NCBI GenBank assembly: GCA_037903475.1
Contig: JBAJFG010000344.1
Location: forward strand, 1,537,398 to 1,601,397
DNA length: 64,000 nt
Source: Ancylostoma caninum
Taxonomy: Eukaryota > Nematoda > Chromadorea > Rhabditida > Ancylostomatidae
Reading direction: 5' to 3'
Position numbers and translations under genes: made by a program. Positions 1 through 11,076 of the stretch are shown here, piece after piece (the stretch's first letter is position 1; each line of letters starts with the position of its first letter). The notes beneath the pieces were generated by a model that did no database searches, had not been told where the DNA came from, and worked only from the letters and a program-made list of their open reading frames with translations.

Positions 1-593
1 TTTATTGTTAATTTTTTGATATTAAAACTGATATTTTTTGTTCATCTGGATCCACGGGGTTGCCGCTTTCCCCACAGCCGCTTCTAGTAACCCCTTCGTC
101 CGGCACTGCTGGATAGTTATTGGTTTCATTTCGGAATCCGACATAAATATTTCAAGCTTTTTATTTCCAATTTCACAGCAATTTTACAATTCTCACTGAG
201 TTTCTGCACTAAATGGATGGTGCTCTGAAATATCCTTTTTTTGTCGCTTCAAATTTCTCGTTTATTTTTCTGTTACAGTTCCGCTATCGTCTTTCAATCT
301 GCCAGCTGTGGAGAACACGTTTATTTATTTCCTGCCTGATACCGTGCAACGGGAATTTCCGTAGCTCTTACGTAAGAGGTATGCGTGATCAGGTGGGCCG
401 AGTGGTTGAAGTGATGGACTGTAGTCCATTTCTCACGTTCTACATTCGTTAGTTCCCCAGGAACTAATTTCTTAACGATACTGTACGATGGTGTACAAAG
501 TTCACATCAAAGCACAGGAAGGTGGCTTCCCTTCCCACGAAATAGTGGCAAATGAGCCACGGATTTTTCTGTATCTGGAAAAATTCTCTGCCT
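1..593. other. Left edge, no gene recognised
   Basis: No exon with paired splice signals was found. A short stretch near 393-440 has a tRNA A-box-like motif and a symmetric anticodon-arm-like run, but no good B box, so it was not called. Confidence 0.4.
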
Positions 594-911
594 CACAAGG
601 GAAGTGCAAGAGGCTAACCCCGGGGATCCCAGCGAGCCACCCATTTTCAGAAGCCTTGTCTAAGGTGATTATAATGCATACATATTATTTTTGCCCAATG
701 GTCAGGATGCGCCCAGGAGAGCGCTTCCAAGATTTTTCTTCTTCGCTGCCATAGGGGTCCATTTTACAGGCGATTTATGCAACGTTGACGGCTCAGACTT
801 ACTGAGATTACTGTAATTAGCTGTGTCATGGACTGTAGAGTGTTTGGAGACACAATTGTGAACGACCCTGCTCCGCTGGGTATGCGATCATGAGCAATTG
901 CCACAGGCATG

Positions 912-995
912 CCAGCCGTGGCGGAGTGGCCGAGTGGGTAGCGTGTCGGATTGTCAGCCAGAGGGTCGAGGGTTTGGATCCCGTCCGCGGGATCC
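912..995 (+). repeat. tRNA-like segment (Asp-like), probably tRNA-derived repeat
   Basis: An A-box-like motif (TGGCCGAGTGGG) is followed about 45 nt later by a B-box-like motif (GGGTTTGGATCCC). The anticodon loop would read GTC. The anticodon stem has mismatches, and the segment sits inside a foldback element. A decayed tRNA-derived repeat is more likely than a working tRNA-Asp gene. Confidence 0.45.
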
Positions 996-1360
996 ATTTT
1001 GCATTTTTGAATTCGAGGCTTTTAAACTCGTTTAGAGTATTTCTAATGACTAAAACACATAAGATATGTGCGCCATTACAAGAATTACTGCAAGAAGTTC
1101 GTCCGATTCGTTACTCACTCGGCCACCTCATCGCGGCTGCCATGACTGGAGCAAGGACTCATGGTCGCGTAACCAGGTGGAACCAGGTTATTCAAAAATG
1201 CGTCTGCAAACGTTCGATGATCCATGGGACAGCTAATCACGCCAACCACTGCTTGCATGGCCAAAGTTCCATGAATCCAAACCAGAACTCCATTGACAGC
1301 GCACTAGAAAATTGGTATTATTCAACCATCATGAACCCAAACTCTTCAAAAAAATTTTTT

Positions 1361-1577
1361 GACTGAAACTTTGCATATGGGGGTTATTTCAGGTGCTGAA
1401 TACGAATATCATATCCATTTTGTACCGTAAAGCTATTTTTGTAGGGTTACGGTAGGTACACGGTAGTATGGGGTGGTGCACTTGCCGTAACCCTACAAAA
1501 ATAGCGTTACGGTACAAAATTGATATGATATTCGTATTCAGCACCTCAAATAACCCCCGTATGCAAAGTTTCAGTCC
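1361..1577. mobile_element. Palindromic MITE
   Basis: The 217-bp unit is an almost complete inverted repeat. It starts GACTGAAACTTTGCATA and ends with the complement of that sequence, and it folds on a short centre near 1470. Arm words include GCTGAATACGAATATCAT and TTTTTGTAGGGTTACGGTA. A diverged relative lies at 55886-56245 in the first intron of the AHSA1 gene. There is no coding capacity. Confidence 0.75.
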
Positions 1578-1768
1578 AGAAGACCTTTTCAAAGATCTAG
1601 GGCGTGTGGGAGATGAATGACACCGAAAAGTATTTGGCGCGCTCTCCTGCGCGCATCATGACCATTGGGCAAAAATGATGTACATGCATTAACATAGCCT
1701 TAGACATTGTTACCAAAAATGGGTGTTTCGTTTCGATCCCCGGGGTTAGCCTCTTGCACTTCCCTTGT

Positions 1769-2193
1769 CAGATTGCTGACCAAAGTCGAATCGTCGCTGC
1801 CACTCAAGAAACAGGTCGTTGTGTCCAGCACATGCACAATTAAGGAAAAAGGAGCGGCTGGGGGCGTGTTCAGTGGAATGATAGCCCCAAAAAGTTATAC
1901 TATATTTCTTTCAGGATCGGCTAATCCTGAGAACACCGAAAAGAGGCACAAGTTATTAATGGATGTAGAACAAAACGATGTTGCTCAAAGATAAATTGTT
2001 TTTTTTTTGTCTTTTTACTTGTTATAAAGGGTTTTCTTTGAAATTTCACCATCTCCGCATTTTCTACGTTTTTTCTCGCAAGTGTGTCATCTGCGAGTTT
2101 TCTTTGAGTCCTTTTTCTCGAGTCTATCACCTGTGAACTGTGCATTCGTTGAACGATTTCGTGCTCCATAGGGAACGAACACAAGACATAGGA
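1769..2193. other. No gene recognised
   Basis: There is a T-rich stretch near 1993-2030. Open frames here are short and lack splice context. Confidence 0.4.
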
Positions 2194-2622
2194 TTAAAGG
2201 CAGCGTCCCACCTCAAGATCGTTTTTGAGATCTCAACATGAAAAGAATCTCCAGGAGCTGGTGATCACAACGGTATAGGTGATTCCCTGGAAGCCTGCTG
2301 AAAAATCCCATTTCCGAGCCCAAATTTTTAAGGAGCCTTTGGGCGGGCCGGGGGCGGAGCTAGGAAACTTTCCGAATAATTCACTCCAGAAAGCGCAACT
2401 CCTGGGGAAATTCGTATCCCTCGTGAGAGTTCCTCATCAACTCTCTCACAGAATAGAAACTGTCTTCCATATGCGGCTAGCAATGGAGTGCGTGGTCCGG
2501 AAACCCTAAAATTCCGCCTTGACTCCGGAACTAATGTGGGATTGCAAGGTTCCCGTCCAACGTACTCCATTGATCGACGGAAATGGAGCGCAGTTTCTAC
2601 TGGGTGGGACGCTGCCTTTAAT
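2194..2622. mobile_element. Foldback MITE, family with GGCAGYGTCYCAC ends
   Basis: The left end AAAGGCAGCGTCCCACC (from 2196) is the exact complement of the right end (to 2620), flanked on both sides by ATT/AAT. Two further elements, at 44325-44770 and about 61893-62265, start with related words (cagtgtctca) and share an internal CATnAnAAGAATC...GTGATCAC pattern. It is non-coding. Confidence 0.6.
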
Positions 2623-3717
2623 GCGTTTACAAGTGCCTTCGATAGGCATAGAATCGATGAGTTTAGTCTCCAGACTGACAAGAAAACTTACGAAACATCC
2701 ATGTCTACATAACGGAGGAGTATGTGTGGATTCACTGCAAACAAAGCGTAGACGAACGTTTCATTTGCATGTGTCGCTTGCGGTAGGACAATTCGCTTGC
2801 GCGGCACTCTTCAATGAGCTAGCTCCACGCAAGCACACATCCGTGAGGAAACTACTGAATTGTAAAAATTCTTCCATAGCTTTCGGAATGACAGGATGAC
2901 AGAGGGAGGGGGAAGAACTGTGGTCTCCGCCGTTTTAGGGACGAGAACAAAAGAATAAAAACAATAAAAACATTAGTTTAAACATTGAATATGATTAGTG
3001 ATAATGTTCTACGTAGTTATATTCATGATGATCAAAGTCAGAAATATCTGTACTCTAAAGCTATCAAAGTAAAATTAAGTGTTTTTGGAAGATCTTGCAA
3101 GAGCGAAAGGTTCCGTGAAACAGTAAATGTACAATAGAAAGAATGGTGGAATCGAGTTCTTTCCCTGATTTATGTACTCACGCGCAATGGAGTCAAAAAC
3201 AACTGGGGAACAGTTCTCGCTCGAGGAAAATGCCGAATTTTCAAGTCCAATCAAATAATTAGGACAGTTCTCAAGGAGCATACCGGTGGGTTTAGTTAAG
3301 GAATAAACAAGTAAATGAAGTGTTCCAACAACCATACTTTTCTGGTGAGGTTTCACAAGATGAGTTGTTAGCGAATTTGGTTATCCAGCTTTTTTTCTCT
3401 CCTAATAAATCCATTTCCAAGAAAAAGGATTCAGGTTAATCCTCACTTGGTGCATGGCCATCCAACTTGAAAAAAAATAATTATGTACAAGACAAATAAG
3501 GTAATTTATAGCTTATTTTAACCTCCTCCGATATATGGGATCAAGGATAAATGGACGAACATTAAGACAAGTACAAGTATAGCAGTAAATGGTCTTAATT
3601 GTAAGCGTTTCGCTGCTGCCACGTGTAATTTACGGATCCATGGACGAAAAATTGTTTTCCGGACAATAAGGTACCAGATACTCTTCTCTTCTCGCCAGCT
3701 CTTCTCGCCAAGATTGC
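2623..3717. other. No gene recognised
   Basis: About 1.1 kb of mixed sequence. Overlapping open frames at 2488-2899 start inside the preceding repeat and have no splice or family support. Confidence 0.4.
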
Positions 3718-3718
3718 T

Positions 3719-3782
3719 GTGTGGCGCAGTGCGCGCGCTCGCTGTTTGCGCTGGCAGTTTCGCGGGATCGATTCCCGCCACC
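3719..3782 (+). repeat. tRNA-like segment followed by poly-C
   Basis: The segment has a good A-box-like motif (GTGGCGCAGTGC) and a strong B-box-like motif (GCGGGATCGATTCCCGCC), about 65 nt in all. A run of C residues follows immediately (3783-3797). The anticodon arm does not pair cleanly, so I treat it as a tRNA pseudogene or the head of a tRNA-derived repeat. Confidence 0.5.
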
Positions 3783-4235
3783 CCCCCCCCCCCCCACGTC
3801 AACAAATTCCAGACAGCGCCGCTCAGCACTGGCTGGGTCCGATGGCATGGGAAAGCGCTACGATCGTACGATCCCTCCTTCAGCTCAAATGTTGAAGGAG
3901 GTTTGCACAATGACCAACATTTTACCCGGTTCTTTACTTAAAGAACCCTTGCTAGTATTTCATTTATTAATGCTAATTAGTGGTATTTTACTAAGTTGTA
4001 CCCTAACAGTTCCAATGAAAGGAGTTGTCTATTGAAGCAGACTGACATAGTTCCTTGAGTTTTTTTTTTTTCGAGAAGTTTGGATTTTGGTCGTGGATTC
4101 CATCCTACTCTGGGGCATAGGTCTCGGGTTTTTTTTTAGTTTTGCTGCGAAAAACGAAAAACCAACATTGAACACATATAGCTCTTACCGCAGCAGTTCT
4201 CGGCATGGAATGTCCACAAAGCAACCTGGACGGCT

Positions 4236-4375
4236 ACAAATTCGAGTACCAGATTGCAGTCTGGTCCCCACAGTGGCTCAGCCCGTTTGCGATCTCCGGA
4301 GTTGACTAATGCAGTGCTTGAGATTCACTCCCTTGGATGTATCACGTGATCTCCAACGGGTAGTAAAGACGACCG
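4236..4375 (+). repeat. Solo tRNA-Cys-derived SINE-like fragment
   Basis: This segment aligns by eye to 17870-18000 and, on the other strand, to about 5100-5215. Shared features are the CAGATTGCAGTCTG anticodon arm, a GATCTCC spacer, and a tail with TTCACT and CACGTGATCTCCAACGGGTAGT. A copy outside the foldback elements suggests the unit is an independent tRNA-Cys-derived repeat. The A box is degraded here. Confidence 0.5.
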
Positions 4376-5167
4376 GTAAGGAACCACTTAAAATTCAGTG
4401 TAGAATTTCCTTGAAAAACAAAAATCTTCGAAGATTCCAGAGAGAAAAAATGAAAAGTTTAACCCACTGATGCCCTCGTACAGTCGGGTCCAGCAGCCAC
4501 TGCAAATGGGCGCCGGCGGGCGCCGGCCGCCGCCACCCTCCGGCGCGCCGGTATTAATGAGCTATAAATCACTCGAGCTTGGGAGAAAGCGAAGAAAAAT
4601 ACAATTTTAGTCCGTAGTAAACAGAGTGCAGTGGATATGTTAAGGCTATAAAGCAGGGGACCATTTTCACAACTTTCACGTTTTTTTCATTTTTGTGATT
4701 TTCATGGGGAAAGATTTCTGAATACACAATAAGCAAAGCCAACTCTTCCATTTTCTGCTATAGTACACTGCTTCGCGAATACAAAAATGGCCAATATTCT
4801 TCCATAGATGGACACAGTACTTCAGTTATCCCATCTGAATAATAAAGCTCATCCAATTCGGGATCCTCAGAAATAATTGAAATCCGTATAAATTGTTCCA
4901 TATCCATTGCCAAGTAGTTCTACCGTTGTCATTTATCTTTAGTGGAGCAGTCCTTTACGGCGGAGTTACTTTCTCCCGGTTTCCCTCAACTTTGAAAAGT
5001 GGTTTTTCACTATTACTTACACTATTACTATTACTTACACTCACACTTATCGTAGTTTATCTTCGAAATTTATGCAAAACGTTGCCGGATGCCTTCCTGG
5101 ACTACCCGAAGGAGATCACGGGGGACGTTCCAAGCAGTGAACCCCAAACACTGCGATACTTAACTCT

Positions 5168-5246
5168 GGATCTCCAACGGAGTGGAACCAGCGACAGGGA
5201 CAGATTGCAATCTGCCACTCAAACCACTGAGCCATCCGGGCTACTT
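5168..5246 (-). repeat. tRNA-Cys-like segment inside foldback element
   Basis: Read on the minus strand it starts GCCCGGATGGCTCAGTGG (A box), has an anticodon arm GCAGATTGCAATCTGT with anticodon GCA, and a B-box-like GGTTCCACTCC. The nearly identical sequence at 17842-17915 is in the other copy of the element. It is probably a captured tRNA-derived SINE unit rather than a functional tRNA. Confidence 0.55.
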
Positions 5247-5321
5247 TTTATGTTGGAGTTTGTTAGATAACTGCAGCAGTCGTAGGCAGCATACTATATG
5301 TATTTGCAAAACGAGGTCACA

Positions 5322-5393
5322 GGGCAGGATTCGATCCCCTGATCACCCCAACGTGGATCATTCGCTCAACCCACTGAGCTATGCGCGCACGCG
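5322..5393 (-). repeat. Second tRNA-like segment inside foldback element
   Basis: On the minus strand there is an A-box-like CATAGCTCAGTGGGTTGAG and a B-box-like GGGATCGAATCCTGCC. It lies about 75 bp from the Cys-like unit, in the same orientation. The same tandem pair occurs at 17696-17915 in copy 2. Confidence 0.5.
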
Positions 5394-5704
5394 ATGGAAG
5401 ACACAAATGGTGTTCAATCTTACTTACACTTGCACTTATCGTAGTTTATCTTAGAAATTTAGGTGAAAAGGGAGTTGGGTGGGGCCACTCCTGTGAAGCC
5501 TAAGCCTAAGCCTTAAACCCATTCTTAAGCATAGGGTTAGGCTTATCTACCCTGTCTACTATGGACTAAAATTGTATTTTTCTTCGCTTTCTCCCAAGCT
5601 CGAGTGCTCATTAATACCGAGGCGCCGGAGGGTGGCGGCGGCCGGCGCCCGCCGGCGCCCATTTGCAGTGGCTGCCGGACCGGACTGTAGCGGACCGGAC
5701 TGTA

Positions 5705-6423
5705 CCTCAGAAAATTATCACTTGCTCTCCGACCAAACATTTACCTGGATCCAGCGGAAGGGCTCCAACGATGGCGAGAAGCGGAAGCACAGCAAAAACA
5801 AACAACATTGTGGATATGAAATCAAGGTCGAGTCTGTATCACCTTCCACGATATTTATACCTTTTTACCCAATTTTAAAACCATAGTTTTGCAATTAATT
5901 TCCCGATCTTCCGCTTCGAAATGCCCTCTCAAACAGATTTCAACGGAGAAATTGTATGCAAATTGTACTATTACGAGATATTCCCGAAACAAACGAGCAG
6001 ATCAGGCTCCTCTTAAATTTTTCAGCGTTATTTGGGAAAGCCATTCGGCAATGGTTATTGTTTTGCATACAGACAGATAGAAGTCTGAAACCTTCTGCCT
6101 GCAAGAACACTACCCTCGCGAGGGCGAGCTTCGATATGAGACTTGGACTCATATCCCTAAATAAGTTACAATTCAGCTCTAAGACCGGGGCGTTCCTATC
6201 AGTTAGTCGAGTCATGCAGAATATATTCCGTATGGAAATGACGTTTGATGCTCTTCTATATCCACAGTACTTGACAGCGTTTATTTCACATGCGCACAAA
6301 GCTGGAAGCCTTCCTGATTTGGCTAAGATTCCGATCGAGTGACATAGTATTTGAAGCTACTGTAGCGATCCTGTGAGCTCCACAAAAAGGAGTTTATGTA
6401 GGATGCCGACATGCCAGAATGAC
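5705..6423. other. Unassigned region with overlapping open frames on both strands
   Basis: A 128-codon frame (5956-6342, plus) overlaps a 119-codon frame (5940-6299, minus). Neither shows a recognisable domain, signal peptide or flanking splice signals, and both cannot be real at full length. I do not call a gene. Confidence 0.3.
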
Positions 6424-7583
6424 TACAGTGGCGGCCCATATTTAGCACGCGGCCCATTTTGGGCGATTAACTGATGAAAATATAAAATTCGTATTTCAAG
6501 CATGCAAAGGAAAATGGCTGCGTGACAAGAGGTACGCTGCTGGTCTGTGATTGGTGGATTCATGTGCGCGCCGCGGCTGCGGCCTTCTAGGGCACGAGCA
6601 GTTCTGCGTGGATATGGACAAATTTTCTGAGCTTGAGTGGGACAGATGTGTGGTATCGGAACCCAGAAACTGTGAGACGGTGGCCATCGATGTTATTTAC
6701 TGTGTCGAATTTGGAGAAACAACGTGAACTTGAAAAGCACACGCGTGCGGGACGGTCGCGTCTCGCGGTATACGTCTAGACCGCCACCCCAGACAATGCT
6801 CGAGAATGTAATGGGGGATAGTGTTCTTTTTCCTACTTCTACTCTATTTCTCAAAAAATATTTTTCAATGAAGCTGCGCTCATTCTTCGTATTTAGAGCT
6901 CAAAATGTAATACTTTTGGAAATATTTTCGTCAAACTCTTACATCAGTTTATCATATCGAGTGAAAATATGTTTTTGTTCTAGATATTAGTGAGCATTTT
7001 GCTGTAGTGGTTTTGATGCGCAATTATTCACCTTAGGGAAGAACAAGGAATAAGGATCGTCAACATGGCTAAAGAATTGCGAAGAAAGGGATTCATGGTG
7101 ACTACAAGAAGAAAGCATCCACTTCGGCTCTGGATTTTTCTCCGAATTGTGCTACTAAAAGGCATTTAGGTCATCACAGGAAAATTCTGACTTATATTAT
7201 TCTCCAAATTCAATAAAATGAAATTTTTGACAAATTTGACGGTTTATTTCTGTCTCTGGTTCTAGCTGCTACGGCGAATGCTCGGATAGCTTTCATAGCG
7301 AAATGTTGAGGAGAAGAGTGCTCAATTCAAATCACTACTTCACTTCCCTCCACCAAGATACAAAGTTCTATACCTAATTTGAGAAAACCGACGAAATCGG
7401 AATTTTATTTTTCAATCCAGTTCTAACCTACTCTGTGCCTATAGTGAGCAATAAGAAGTAAGCTCCCATAGACTTCCAACACATACTCGAACTTGGTTTT
7501 GATTGCTTATCCTAGGGCTGAGATGTGTAGAAGATTCTGTGGTCGAAAATCGCGGGTGTGCTAAATATGTGGCCGCCACTGTA
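6424..7583. mobile_element. CAGTGGCGGCC DNA transposon, copy 1
   Basis: Left end TACAGTGGCGGCCCATATTT and right end AAATATGTGGCCGCCACTGTA are inverted and flanked by TA. The interior matches the copy at 11077-11933, for example around CTCGAGAATGT and ATAGTGTTCT. It carries about 280 bp extra (roughly 6495-6780, GC-richer) that copy 2 lacks, so a secondary insertion is likely. There is no transposase frame. Confidence 0.75.
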
Positions 7584-8461
7584 CCTGACCGACTAATTGG
7601 GACTCAAAGGTAGCACTCATGGAGAATTTCCACTTTGACTTCAGTGCAGTTCGAGAAAAAGGAGTACGCTGACTACTGTTACATGAGCAAAAATCGTCGG
7701 AATATTTGAGAGTTCTTCTTGCGGCGACAGCAAAATCTTTGCGTCGGAGCAGCACCCGCTGAATTGAGCGAGCTGTGGGATTTAAACCGATAAGGAGAAG
7801 TCCATAAAGTTGCCTTTCTTGCCAGCTGTTTTGTTGGTCAAAGTGGTTCTCGATTTTTCCAAAGATTTTCATGTTGTGACACAACAGGCAAATCAACAAT
7901 AGCTAAAACAGTCGGCGAAGCTACTTTTCACTTGGTTTTCGCTCCTTTTGAGTGGGTTTTCATTCATCTTACGAGCAGTCCAGGAGTTCAATCCTTCTTG
8001 AAGTTGAAGCTGCTATTGCTCGGAACTATGAAATATACTATGACATGAGTCGGAGCGTAAATAAATTACTTCATTGTTCAGAATTCTAAACATGTATTGT
8101 TCCAGAATTTGAAAGGATTATGGCTACTGTTCTTATGCATGCAATGCTATTTATACGCTATTGCAAAAATCGATCTTACCAACCAGCAACAATGCTTTCA
8201 AAGGAATGATCGAGCATTGCCTTAGCCCATAGTGCCTTTTACGTTCACAAATTTCAGTTGTTTTATGGATTGTCAAGTTCTGAGAATTGTTTTTAGTTGT
8301 TGTGTTCTGTTTTTCCTTTATTTTGTTTTATTCTCACATAAGTGTAAGCTTACGTAATAAATATTTTTTCCAAAAATCTTTTATTAATGAAGGATATGTT
8401 TGAAATGCAAAACGCGCTGTGTTGGAGTTGAGAAGTTGGGTTGATGATCTGAAAGAGAATT
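7584..8461. other. No gene recognised
   Basis: A 112-codon minus-strand frame (7561-7899) begins in the transposon end and has no domain I know. The rest is AT-rich. Confidence 0.35.
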
Positions 8462-8911
8462 TCATACTATGGCAAAAAAACTGGTACAGAGAACTCCAGC
8501 TGTAGAGGCTCGTATGCTTTGTCCGGAACTCTGGCTCTCGCCGTCCGGCATAATCAGTACTATTTCTCTGTCACTTGCTATCCAATGGTAGACGCTCGGT
8601 GAAGCAGAGCAGGAGCAATGCGTGCGTCTACATCCGGAGCTGCAAATGCATCTGTCCTGGGATGGGAAAACTTCACCTTCCACCGCCATCAGGGGCGTCA
8701 TAGCGGCATGATACTGGGACGATTCGCACTGCAAAATAAGTTGAGTCTCAGCTTTTTTTCTCTTGGAGCTTGTAACTAGGTCGTGAGAGAAGTATGAGGT
8801 TATATTGTTGCCTAAGGTGGCGTTCACACAACGCCAACATAGGGGTGAATAGTTCACGTTTGGTATGTAGTTAGCATACTGATTGATAATTGCGCAGAAC
8901 AAACAAATCAC
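8462..8911 (-). pseudogene. Cysteine-rich open segment, possible exon or retroelement remnant
   Basis: This is a 149-codon minus-strand frame. The part from about 8733 down to 8470 looks protein-like. It follows a good acceptor (TTATTTTGCAG, complement near 8731-8741) and holds a dense cysteine cluster with spacing CxCxxxCxxxxCxC, ending before a stop. The amino-terminal third of the open frame is low in protein character and is probably intron. I do not recognise the family. A piece of an element-encoded envelope-like or secreted protein is one possibility. No partner exons were found. Confidence 0.35.
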
Positions 8912-9228
8912 AAATAGCGTAACACCTCTTGCTTAGAGTGCGTGAGCATCATTCCCCATTTACTGTAGTCTCTCTCTCTCATCCCAGGAAGAAGAAGACA
9001 TTTCAGTCGTGACATAAGATGATCACTGTGATGTTAAAGTGAGGCAAGACACACTCTGAGCCACGTTTGGCTCTTTCTCCCTAAGTGAGAGGCCTGTCGT
9101 TACGCGTGTGGGTGAAAAGTGTCCGTAGAGGTTAGCACCGTCGAAAAAAAAGAAAAAAAACTATCAGGCTTACCCTACCACTCTCCAAATATTTTTTAAC
9201 AAAGGCATTGGAGGAATGAAGGGAGATG
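8912..9228. other. No gene recognised
   Basis: AG-rich and A-rich short tracts only (for example 9143-9160). Confidence 0.4.
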
Positions 9229-9470
9229 CAGGTAGAATGCTGGGAGAAACAGGTAGAATACTGGGAGAAGCAGGTAGAATGCTGGGAGAAGCAGGTAGAA
9301 TGCTGGGAGAAGCAGGTAGAATGCTGGGAGAAGCAGGTAGAATGGTGGGAGAAGCAGGTAGAATGGTGGGAGAAGCAGGTAGAATGGTGGGAGAAGCAGG
9401 TAGAATCCTGGGAGAAGCAGGTAGAATGCTGGGAGAAGCAGGTAGAATGGTGGGAGAAGCAGGTATCATC
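9229..9470. repeat. 21-bp minisatellite, 11 full units
   Basis: The unit is CAGGTAGAATGCTGGGAGAAG. Eleven exact-length units fill 9229-9459, with a partial twelfth. Variation is concentrated in the two bases after GAAT (GC, AC, GG or CC). The period is divisible by three and lacks stops in several frames, so long spurious frames run through it on both strands. Confidence 0.95.
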
Positions 9471-9644
9471 CCTAAATAAGGTTGAAGAAATAAGGTTTGC
9501 CATATGAATGCTTCGAAGTTTCAAGCAGGACTCACATTACATCTTCCTATGGTCGAAATTAATCACAATACGCTTTTCGAGAGTATATTTGTATAGAACA
9601 GTGACATATTAGAAAATCTGGTAGGGGTGTGATGTGGATGTACG

Positions 9645-9938
9645 TACAGTGCAGGTCAGCAACTTTTGCATCACAGAATACTGCCATCTGGTCTGCCGCG
9701 CCGCACCACCTACCCACCTTCATAGACGTTGCTGGTATTGATGTTTTGCTAATGCTCCACTCGTTTCTATTCAAGTCTTCCTTTTCTTTCCGAAATGCCC
9801 CGGTCAGCCTAGCACCAAACATGTCAAAGCGTCAGTCGCAGAGCCCTACTATCTCAGCGCCCTTCTGGTCTGCCGCGCCGCGCATGTGGCGCGGCGCAGC
9901 AGGTTAGATGGGTGTAAAAATGATTGGCCTGCACTGTC
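9645..9938. mobile_element. CAGTGCAGGTCA MITE
   Basis: The ends CAGTGCAGGTCA (9647) and TGGCCTGCACTG (to 9936) are inverted. TA flanks the left end and TC the right, so the right flank may be mutated. The interior repeats CTGGTCTGCCGCGCCGC and has a GC-rich hairpin around 9875-9900. It is non-coding. Confidence 0.6.
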
Positions 9939-11076
9939 CTGCGTGTCTATGAGGAATTACGCATAGCAGAGTAACCTCAGCCCATTCGGGCGCGGAAAAT
10001 GCGTCTAATCACGATGGTCCACGTTTTAAAAGCTAAAAAGTCGAAATTTACTTCAGAGGTACCATGTTTATGATGAAAATGCTCTTTCCTCACTTCTCAG
10101 CTTTAAATTGTAAAAGACGTTCTGAAGTTGAAATAAACAAAGAGTCAAACCTGTTTGTTGCCATTTTGTGCCTTGGCGCAATCCTGAATTACAACAGCAG
10201 AAAAGAATTTCCGCAAGATTTTCAGAAGTACATAATTCAATACATTGGTAGATAAAATTCGTTAAATAAAGTAGATAGAGAGGAACTATGGTATAATACG
10301 ACAACAATGCTAGTCATACCTTGACCTTGCACCATATCCGATGAATCACCTGAACAAAAACTGCTTCTAGGTGGGTATTCTGTGAAGGGTGTGCTATAGT
10401 GCTATACAGTCAGTGGAATTAGACATTTCTCTACTCATACTGATGGATTCTTTGGTCAGCATTAGAAGCAATAAAGGGGAAACATTTAAATCCATGTTGC
10501 ACATCATGGATAAATGACAGGCGAATTAAAGGTCTGCAATTGGTCGGTGTCGCAAAGTGGCCAGTCGCGGAATCAGCGTCATATCGTCCTAGACTTATAT
10601 GGAATACTAAAGTTCTCTACTCAGTACAGCCTGGCAATGAGAAAGGACCTTAAAATTAAAAAAATAAGCCTTGTCAAATGATTCAGCAGGGAATGCAAAA
10701 ACTCGCTGGCAACTCGATTACTCCCCGATTTTTGTCATGGAAACAATAGTCAACCAATAATTAGGTATACCGTACGGATATTTTTATTTCAGAGCAACGC
10801 CGAAACCTCGAGATTCTATCATAGATCACGGTTCCTGTACCATTTTCCCAATATTTTTTTTCCACTAGATTTTCAGCGGTCGAAGTTTATAAGCCTGCAT
10901 ACTTCTGTGGCGTTTTGCTGCCATTTTGCGGCTGATGGAGAAAAATAAGCTCAGGAGAAAACGAATTGCTTGCCAAAGACGTCATGGAGGAAAGGCAAAG
11001 TTTGTACGTGGTCGTAGAATTGGCAGAAAATTTCAAAATTTTTTGAAAATCAGCTCCCAGATTTGGGGTTGTCACA
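9939..11076. other. No gene recognised
   Basis: AT-rich sequence without paired splice sites or recognisable frames. Confidence 0.4.

Larger units (their letters stand above)
594..1768. mobile_element. Foldback (long inverted repeat) element
   Basis: Positions 594-628 are the reverse complement of 1735-1768. Positions 645-729 are an imperfect reverse complement of 1634-1722, with shared words such as GCCCAATGGTCAG. The two arms therefore bracket about 0.9 kb of interior. The interior carries a tRNA-like segment (912-995) and a second, nearly perfect palindrome (1361-1577) that looks like a later insertion. No transposase reading frame is visible, so this is a non-autonomous DNA element of unknown superfamily. 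Confidence 0.65.
4479..5704. mobile_element. CAGTCGGGTCC foldback DNA transposon, copy 1
   Basis: Positions 4481-4620 are inverted at 5555-5702. The terminus is CAGTCGGGTCC and it is flanked by TA on both sides, as expected for TA-duplicating Tc1/mariner-type insertion. The right terminus is duplicated (CGGACCGGACTGTA occurs twice, ending at 5689 and 5704). The interior includes two minus-strand tRNA-like segments. There is no transposase. Copy 2 at 16910-21048 has the same termini. Confidence 0.75.

Noticed and set aside
393..470. tRNA-Tyr-like stretch with A box and GTA anticodon-like arm
   Set aside because: No B box and no acceptor-stem pairing.
912..995. Functional tRNA-Asp gene
   Set aside because: Mismatched anticodon stem and location inside a foldback element; kept only as a tRNA-derived repeat.
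9132..9524. 130-codon Cys/His/Ser repeat frame and overlapping repeat frames
   Set aside because: Shadows of the 21-bp minisatellite on both strands.
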